From: Streptomyces nymphaeiformis | Lineage (GTDB): Bacteria > Actinomycetota > Actinomycetes > Streptomycetales > Streptomycetaceae | Assembly: GCF_014203895.1 (NCBI RefSeq) | Contig: NZ_JACHJY010000006.1 | Coordinates: 1 to 64,000 of the forward strand | Direction of reading: 5' to 3' | Length of the DNA: 64,000 nucleotides | The notes under the pieces: model-generated | What the model saw: the letters and a program-made list of their open reading frames with translations, nothing else | What the model was told of the DNA's origin: nothing | The model's database searches: none | Position numbers and translations under genes: made by a program | Shown here: piece by piece, positions 59,521 through 64,000 of the stretch | Layout: every line of letters starts with the position of its first letter | How positions within the stretch are numbered: the stretch's first letter is position 1

Positions 59521-60222
59521 GTGGAGCAGCACAGGACAAGTCAGCCGCAAGGCCGCCGAAGGCCGCAGACCCCCGCCACGCCGCCGGTCGCACCGCCCGG
59601 GGCGCTCGTGGAGGGCGCGGCCGTCTACCGCGTGACCGGCAGATCCGGGCGCGCGCCCGGACGCGCCCGCGTGGAGCGGGCCGGAGCGGATGCGCCGGTG
59701 CGTCCCGCCGGGCGCCGACCCGTGCCCCCGGTCGTCCTCGCCCTGCGCCGGCTTCCCTCGCCCCGCCTCACCGGGCTCGGCGCCGGGCTCTTCGCCTCCG
59801 CCGTCATGCTGGCCCTCGGCCTCCTCGACCAGCTGCTCCTCGACGGCTCCCCCGTCGTCTACGGGCTGCTGTTCCTGCCGGTCAGCGCCCTGACCGCGCT
59901 CTGGGTCCGGACCGCCGACCTGGTCACCGCCCCGATCGGCGTCCCCATCGCCTTCGCCGTCGGCGTCGTCCCCATCGCGGGCGGCACGGGCGGCTTCGGC
60001 GGCCAGGCCATGGCCGTCGTGACCGCCCTCGCCGTGCACGCCGGCTGGCTGTACGGCGGGACCCTCGTCGCCGGCCTCATCGCGAGCGTCCGCAAGGTGC
60101 GGGACATGGGGCGCCGCCACCAGCGCGCCGCCGCCGGCCGTACGGCCTCCGGGGTGGGCGCCACGCCGGGCGAGGGCCCGGGCGGCCGCGCCCCGGCGGC
60201 GGGACGCCGGCCGGTGGCCTGA
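59521..60222 (+). CDS. DUF6542 membrane protein
   Basis: The 233-aa product has a long basic, Pro/Arg-rich cytoplasmic N-terminus (1-85) and four hydrophobic segments (about 88-108, 112-128, 138-156, 165-188). The C-terminal tail is Gly/Ala/Pro/Arg-rich. It is a Streptomyces family (DUF6542) of unknown function, usually beside ychF and ppgK. TACGTT (59509-59514) ends 6 nt before GTG 59521, so the mRNA appears leaderless. The tail is encoded by the first unit of a tandem repeat. Confidence 0.8.
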   Translation: MEQHRTSQPQGRRRPQTPATPPVAPPGALVEGAAVYRVTGRSGRAPGRARVERAGADAPVRPAGRRPVPPVVLALRRLPSPRLTGLGAGLFASAVMLALGLLDQLLLDGSPVVYGLLFLPVSALTALWVRTADLVTAPIGVPIAFAVGVVPIAGGTGGFGGQAMAVVTALAVHAGWLYGGTLVAGLIASVRKVRDMGRRHQRAAAGRTASGVGATPGEGPGGRAPAAGRRPVA

Positions 60223-60380
60223 CAGGGCACGCCCTCGGACCGTCCGCGCCGCCGCACTCCCGCGGCGGGACGCCGGCCGGTGACGTGACGCGGGCCTCGG
60301 ACCGCCCGCGCCGCCGCAGGAGGACACCGACCCGTAGCCTGACGCGGGCCCCGACCGTCCGCGCCGCCGCGCGACTCCGG
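60196..60380. repeat. Three degenerate 54-66 bp tandem repeats at the end of the DUF6542 gene
   Basis: Units share GCGGCGGGACGCCGGCCGGT and then a CTGACGCGGGCC segment and CCGTCCGCGCCGCCGC. The first starts inside the DUF6542 gene and holds its stop; the second is 66 bp on; the third is 54 bp on and degenerate. The array fills the 177-nt gap to ppgK. Confidence 0.75.
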
Positions 60381-60399
60381 CCATGGCCCGACGCCCCTC

Positions 60400-61146
60400 T
60401 CAGACCGTCTGCGCCGCCGCCATCCCCGCGCCCACGATCCCCGCGTTGTTCTGCAGCTCCGCCGGGACGATCTTCGCTCGGATGCCCTCGATCAGCGGCA
60501 GGAACCTGTCCGCCTTGCGGCTCACGCCGCCGCCGATGATGAAGAGCTCCGGCGAGAAGAGCATCTCCACGTGCGCGAGGTACTTGTTCAGCCGTTTCTT
60601 CGCCCAGTGCTCCCAGCTGAGGTCCTCGTCCTCCTTGGCCCTCGTCGAGGCGCGGGTCTCCGCGTCGTGGCCCTTGAGCTCCAGGTGGCCCAGTTCGGTG
60701 TTGGGGACGAGGCGGCCGTCGACGAAGACGGCGGAGCCGATGCCGGTGCCGAGGGTCAGCAGGATCACCGTGCCCTTGCGGCCCCGGCCCGCGCCGAAGG
60801 TCATCTCCGCGACCCCGGCCGCGTCCGCGTCGTTCAGGACGGTCACCGGGAGCCCGCCGATGCGGTCGCCGATCAGGGCGCCGGCGTCGACGCCGATCCA
60901 GGACTTGTCGACGTTGGCCGCCGTGCGGACGGTGGAGCCCGTCACGACGCCCGGGAAGGTCACCCCCACCGGTCCCGTCCAGCCGAAGTGCGCCACGACC
61001 TCCGCGACGCAGCCCGCCACACCGTCGGGTGTGGCGGGCTGCGGGGTCAGCACCTTGTGGCGCTCCTCGGCGAGCGCGCCGCGCTCCAGGTCCACGGGGG
61101 CGCCCTTGATGCCCGAGCCGCCGATGTCCACTCCGAAGACGTTCAT
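60400..61146 (-). CDS. ppgK: Polyphosphate glucokinase
   Basis: PpgK phosphorylates glucose with polyphosphate (and often ATP) as donor. The 248-aa ROK-type kinase has the phosphate motif DIGGSGIKG (residues 6-14), the second phosphate motif LTLGTGIGSAVFVDG, the polyphosphate-specific EHWAKKRLNKYL segment, and the adenosine-type motif IIGGGVSRKADRF. Length is normal. TAACGT ends 7 nt before ATG 61146 (plus strand 61154-61159), so the transcript is probably leaderless. Confidence 0.95.
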   Translation of the reverse strand: MNVFGVDIGGSGIKGAPVDLERGALAEERHKVLTPQPATPDGVAGCVAEVVAHFGWTGPVGVTFPGVVTGSTVRTAANVDKSWIGVDAGALIGDRIGGLPVTVLNDADAAGVAEMTFGAGRGRKGTVILLTLGTGIGSAVFVDGRLVPNTELGHLELKGHDAETRASTRAKEDEDLSWEHWAKKRLNKYLAHVEMLFSPELFIIGGGVSRKADRFLPLIEGIRAKIVPAELQNNAGIVGAGMAAAQTV

Positions 61147-61176
61147 GGACCCAACGTTACGGGCAGGAGCTCTGCG

Positions 61177-62199
61177 TCACTCGTTTTCGAGCAGGGCCGC
61201 GGCCTCGGCGCGCAGGTCCTTGTTGCGGAGCTCCTTGGGCAGCGAGAACGTCAGGGACTCGTCCGCCGTCTTGACGATCTCCACGTCCGCGTAGCCGCGC
61301 TCGGCGAGCCACTCCAGGACCTCCTGCACCAGGACGTCCGGGACGGAGGCGCCGGAGGAGAGGCCGACGCTGGTCACGCCCTCCAGCCAGGCCTCGTCGA
61401 TCTCGCTCGCGAAGTCGACGAGGTACGCGGCGGGGACGCCGGCCTGCTTGGCGACCTCGACCATGCGGATCGAGTTGGAGGAGTTCTTCGAGCCGACGAC
61501 GATCACCAGCTCGGCCTGGCCGGCGAGCTCCTTGATGGCGGTCTGGCGGTTCTGCGTGGCGTAGCAGATGTCGTCGGACGGCGGGGAGATCAGCTGCGGG
61601 AACTTCTCCTTCAGCGCGTCGACCGTCTCCATCGTCTCGTCGACCGAGAGCGTGGTCTGGGAGAGCCAGACGACCCGGGAGGGGTCGCGGACCTCGACCT
61701 TGGCGACGTCCTCGGGGCCGTCGACGAGCTGGATGTGGTCAGGGGCCTCGCCGGAGGTGCCGATGACCTCCTCGTGGCCCTCGTGGCCGATGAGGAGGAT
61801 GTCGAAGTCGTCCTTGGCGAAGCGGACGGCTTCCTTGTGGACCTTGGTGACCAGCGGGCAGGTGGCGTCGATGGTCGCGAGCCGGCCCACGCGGGCCTCC
61901 TCGTGGACGGTGGGGGCGACGCCGTGCGCGGAGAACATCACGATGTTGCCCGGCGGCACCTCGGTCGCCTGGTCGACGAAGATCGCACCCTTCCGCTCCA
62001 GGGTCTGGACCACGTACTTGTTGTGGACGATCTCGTGCCGGACGTAGATCGGCGCCCCGTACTGCTCCAGGGCCTTCTCCACGGCGATCACGGCACGGTC
62101 CACGCCCGCGCAGTAGCCGCGGGGAGCGGCGAGCAGGACACGCTTCGGGCGGTTCGTCGCGGAGGCGGCATCGGGCGTCGGCGCGGGCGTTGCAGTCAT
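61177..62199 (-). CDS. ispH: 4-hydroxy-3-methylbut-2-enyl diphosphate reductase
   Basis: IspH makes isopentenyl and dimethylallyl diphosphate in the last step of the non-mevalonate pathway, using a [4Fe-4S] cluster. The 340-aa protein has the three conserved cysteines in RGYCAGVDRA, DATCPLVTKVH and DDICYATQNRQ, plus the substrate segments SAHGVAPTVHEEA and VGSKNSSNSIRM. The start ATG 62199 was chosen over ATG 62208 because TACGAT (minus strand of 62207-62212) ends exactly 7 nt before it. It is divergent from the APC permease gene. Confidence 0.95.
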   Translation of the reverse strand: MTATPAPTPDAASATNRPKRVLLAAPRGYCAGVDRAVIAVEKALEQYGAPIYVRHEIVHNKYVVQTLERKGAIFVDQATEVPPGNIVMFSAHGVAPTVHEEARVGRLATIDATCPLVTKVHKEAVRFAKDDFDILLIGHEGHEEVIGTSGEAPDHIQLVDGPEDVAKVEVRDPSRVVWLSQTTLSVDETMETVDALKEKFPQLISPPSDDICYATQNRQTAIKELAGQAELVIVVGSKNSSNSIRMVEVAKQAGVPAAYLVDFASEIDEAWLEGVTSVGLSSGASVPDVLVQEVLEWLAERGYADVEIVKTADESLTFSLPKELRNKDLRAEAAALLENE

Positions 62200-62262
62200 G
62201 CGTCCCATCGTAAGGCCGCGTCGGTGAGCGGTTGGAGCGGCGCCGTGGCCGAAACTGGCGCC

Positions 62263-63615
62263 ATGGCTCAGGAGACGCAGGCGGCCGACCACGAGGAGCT
62301 CCGGCGGAACCTGGGGTTCCGCGACCTTGTCGTGTACGGGCTGCTGTTCATCGCCCCGATGGCGCCGGTCGGCGTCTTCGGCACACTGGACGCGAAGTCG
62401 CACGGGGCCGTCGCACTGGTGTACGTCGTGGCGACGGTCGCCATGGCGTTCACGGCCTTCAGCTACGCCCAGATGGTGCGGGTCGCGCCACAGGCCGGCT
62501 CCGTCTTCACGTACGCGCGCAAGGGCCTCGGAGAGGGGCCGGGATTCATCGCCGGGTGGATGGCGATGCTCGACTACCTGCTGATCCCCGCCGTCGCCTA
62601 CCTCTTCGCGGGCATCGCGATGGAGGCGCTGGTCCCGGAGGTGGACCGGTGGGTGTGGACCGGGATCGCCGTCGTGGTCACCACCCTCCTGAACCTGTGG
62701 GGCGTGAAGGCCGCCGCCCGCGTCGGCTTCGCCGTGCTCGCGATGGAGATCGTCGTCCTCCTGGTCTTCGTCGTGTCCGCGGTGGTGGTGCTCGTACGGG
62801 ACGGGGGGCTGCGCGACGGCTGGTCGCCGCTCACCGGGGACGGGTCGTTCTCGCTCGCCGCGGTGATCGGCGCCGTCTCGGTGGCCGTCCTGTCGTACCT
62901 GGGCTTCGACGCGATCGCCTCCTTCGCGGAGGAGGTGACCGGGGGGTCGAGGAAGGTGGCGCGGGCGGTGCTGTTCTGCCTGGCGCTCGCCGGCCTCCTG
63001 TTCGTCGCCCAGACCTGGCTGGTCGCGCTCCTCGAACCGCTCTCCTCGGCAGAGCTCGCCGCCGACCCGGCCAAGCAGGGCTCGGCGTTCTACGACGCCG
63101 TGGACGCGTCGGTCGGAGGCTGGCTGCACGACCTGGTGGCCGTGTCGAAGGCGATCGGCGCGGCCTTCGCGGCGCTCGCCGGGCAGGCGGCGGGCGGGCG
63201 TCTGCTGTTCGCGATGGGCCGCGACCGGCGCCTCCCGCACCTGCTCGCCCGCACCGACGGCGGGGTCCCGCGCGTGGCGCTGCTCGTGTCGGCGACCGTG
63301 ACGATGATCGCGGCGCTGTGGGCGGCCCGCCGGGACGACGGCCTCGACCACCTGGTCTCGGTGGTCGACGTCGGCGCGCTGACCGCGTTCGTCCTGCTGC
63401 ACGCGAGCGTGGTGGGCTGGTTCGCCGTACGGCGGGCGGAGGGGCCGCCGCACTGGTTCAAGCACATCGTGATGCCGGTGGTCGGCGCGGCGATCCTGAT
63501 CGCGGTCATCGTCGAGGCCTCGGCCGCCGCGCAGGTGGTGGGCGTGGTGTGGCTGGGGGTGGGGCTGGTGGTCCTCGCGGTCCAGGGGGCGACGCGGACG
63601 TCCGCGGGCGCGTGA
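62263..63615 (+). CDS. APC superfamily amino acid permease
   Basis: The 450-aa permease has about 12 membrane helices and the APC signature at helix 1 (VVYGLLFIAPMAPVGVFGTL) and helix 6 (VAVLSYLGFDAIASFAEEV). The segment FDAIASFAEE is the conserved unwound helix 6 region of the amino acid-polyamine-organocation group. The substrate is not clear. The start ATG 62263 lies 63 bp from the divergent ispH start, so the two promoters overlap. Confidence 0.9.
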   Translation: MAQETQAADHEELRRNLGFRDLVVYGLLFIAPMAPVGVFGTLDAKSHGAVALVYVVATVAMAFTAFSYAQMVRVAPQAGSVFTYARKGLGEGPGFIAGWMAMLDYLLIPAVAYLFAGIAMEALVPEVDRWVWTGIAVVVTTLLNLWGVKAAARVGFAVLAMEIVVLLVFVVSAVVVLVRDGGLRDGWSPLTGDGSFSLAAVIGAVSVAVLSYLGFDAIASFAEEVTGGSRKVARAVLFCLALAGLLFVAQTWLVALLEPLSSAELAADPAKQGSAFYDAVDASVGGWLHDLVAVSKAIGAAFAALAGQAAGGRLLFAMGRDRRLPHLLARTDGGVPRVALLVSATVTMIAALWAARRDDGLDHLVSVVDVGALTAFVLLHASVVGWFAVRRAEGPPHWFKHIVMPVVGAAILIAVIVEASAAAQVVGVVWLGVGLVVLAVQGATRTSAGA

Positions 63616-63816
63616 GGCCGCCGCGGGCCGAAGACGGGCCACGCGCGCGTGAGGGTCGGCCGCGCGCGGAGGCCGTGTCCACGCGCGCGCGTGAGGCCGT
63701 CGAGCGCGTACGCGGGACCCCGCCGCGCGCAGGACGTCCCCGGGCATGAGGCCCGCCGCGCGCAGGACGCCCCCGCGCGTGTGGCCGTCCGGCGCGGTCC
63801 TCGCCGACGCGCGCCC
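63616..63816. repeat. Non-coding stretch of CGCGCG runs
   Basis: No gene is seen. Alternating CG tracts recur, such as the palindrome CACGCGCGCGCGTG at 63680-63693, with CGCGTGAGG and CCGCCGCGCGCAGGACG repeated two to three times. Such alternating purine-pyrimidine DNA can take Z-form. Confidence 0.5.
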
Positions 63817-63845
63817 CTGACGTTGTCGTACCGCGCGGTTACGCT
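63817..63845 (+). promoter_or_regulatory. Leaderless promoter of xseA
   Basis: CTGACG (63817-63822) and TACGCT (63840-63845) are 17 bp apart, and the start codon follows 6 nt later. This is the clearest leaderless promoter of the window. Confidence 0.75.
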
Positions 63846-63851
63846 CGGTCC

Positions 63852-64000
63852 ATGGGTCTGACTACGTCCGCCGAAGCACCGCTGCCCGTCGGTGAGGTCT
63901 CCCGGCTCATCGGGGGGTGGATCGACCGGCTCGGGGCGATCTGGGTCGAGGGGCAGATCACGCAGCTGTCGCGGCGCCCCGGCGCCGGGGTCGTCTTCCT
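63852..64000 (+). CDS. xseA: Exodeoxyribonuclease VII large subunit, 5' part
   Basis: The first 49 codons are present; the rest lies beyond the window. The sequence begins MGLTTSAEAPLPVGEVSRLI and includes WVEGQITQLSRRPGAGVVF, the typical OB-fold start of XseA. XseA with XseB degrades single-stranded DNA. The truncation is only the window edge. Confidence 0.88.
   Translation, partial: MGLTTSAEAPLPVGEVSRLIGGWIDRLGAIWVEGQITQLSRRPGAGVVF

Noticed and set aside
60571..63615. Long plus-strand open frame of 1014 codons
   Set aside because: Only its last 450 codons are a real protein (APC permease). The first part is antisense to ppgK and ispH.
61177..63747. Long minus-strand frame of 856 codons containing IspH
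   Set aside because: The part before ATG 62199 is antisense to the APC permease and has no domain; a leaderless promoter fixes the IspH start.
1..64000. tRNA, rRNA, insertion sequence, integrase or attachment site
   Set aside because: I looked for tRNA-like ends, transposase motifs and duplicated ends and found none that I could support.

Overview
This window is high-GC actinobacterial chromosome and almost certainly Streptomyces. Third codon positions are overwhelmingly G or C, and GTG/TTG starts and leaderless starts (TANNNT box 6-7 nt before the start codon) are common. The gene set is typical of the genus: mshB (mycothiol), a bldK-type oligopeptide importer, ppgK, DUF2690 proteins and a SARP/AfsR-type regulator. 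The order bldK - typA - sdh - ppgK - ispH - xseA is the conserved core order I know from S. coelicolor (around SCO5056 to SCO5130). No tRNA, rRNA, CRISPR, insertion sequence or prophage was seen.

Layout. 1-4.3 kb: a 57-aa peptide gene, a proline-rich membrane protein with 11-residue repeats, a DUF6113 membrane protein coupled to mshB, and a 64-aa membrane protein. 4.5-7.6 kb: an S9 peptidase converging on a polytopic membrane protein. 7.8-13.6 kb: a complete five-gene oligopeptide ABC operon. 13.7-18.5 kb: three secreted peptidoglycan hydrolases with paired PG-binding domains, then four tandem DUF2690 secreted proteins. 18.9-24.7 kb: a second, paralogous five-gene operon that I take to be bldK. 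25.2-29.8 kb: typA and an orphan peptide-binding lipoprotein. 30.0-33.8 kb: a small coiled-coil protein and a three-gene Sdh1-type succinate dehydrogenase. 33.8-41.8 kb: a GH18-like lipoprotein-sized protein, a TPM protein plus PspA, a PAS/GAF/PP2C/ATPase signalling protein, an RsbW-like ATPase, a NUDIX hydrolase and a 59-aa SPOR-like protein. 42-44.6 kb: an NCS1 permease with a Cys-rich tail and a GntR regulator. 44.7-49.3 kb: a chitinase under a DasR-like palindrome, a septum-formation-domain protein and a subtilase. 49.5-54.2 kb: a threonine-synthase-like enzyme, a DUF4232 lipoprotein and a large SARP-NB-ARC-TPR regulator. 54.4-56.7 kb: a lone DNA methyltransferase-specificity fusion preceded by two copies of one 19-bp palindrome. 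56.8-64 kb: Uma2, an ABM-like protein, ychF, DUF6542, ppgK, ispH, an APC permease and the start of xseA.

How it works together. Much of the window concerns peptides and the cell wall: two Opp importers, an orphan peptide-binding protein, two secreted or cytosolic peptidases, three wall hydrolases and a chitinase. A plausible reading is that the wall hydrolases and DUF2690 genes are an accessory cassette set between two transporter operons that are normally neighbours. The least conventional element is the solitary methyltransferase-specificity fusion at 54.7 kb with its duplicated operator; no restriction subunit lies nearby.
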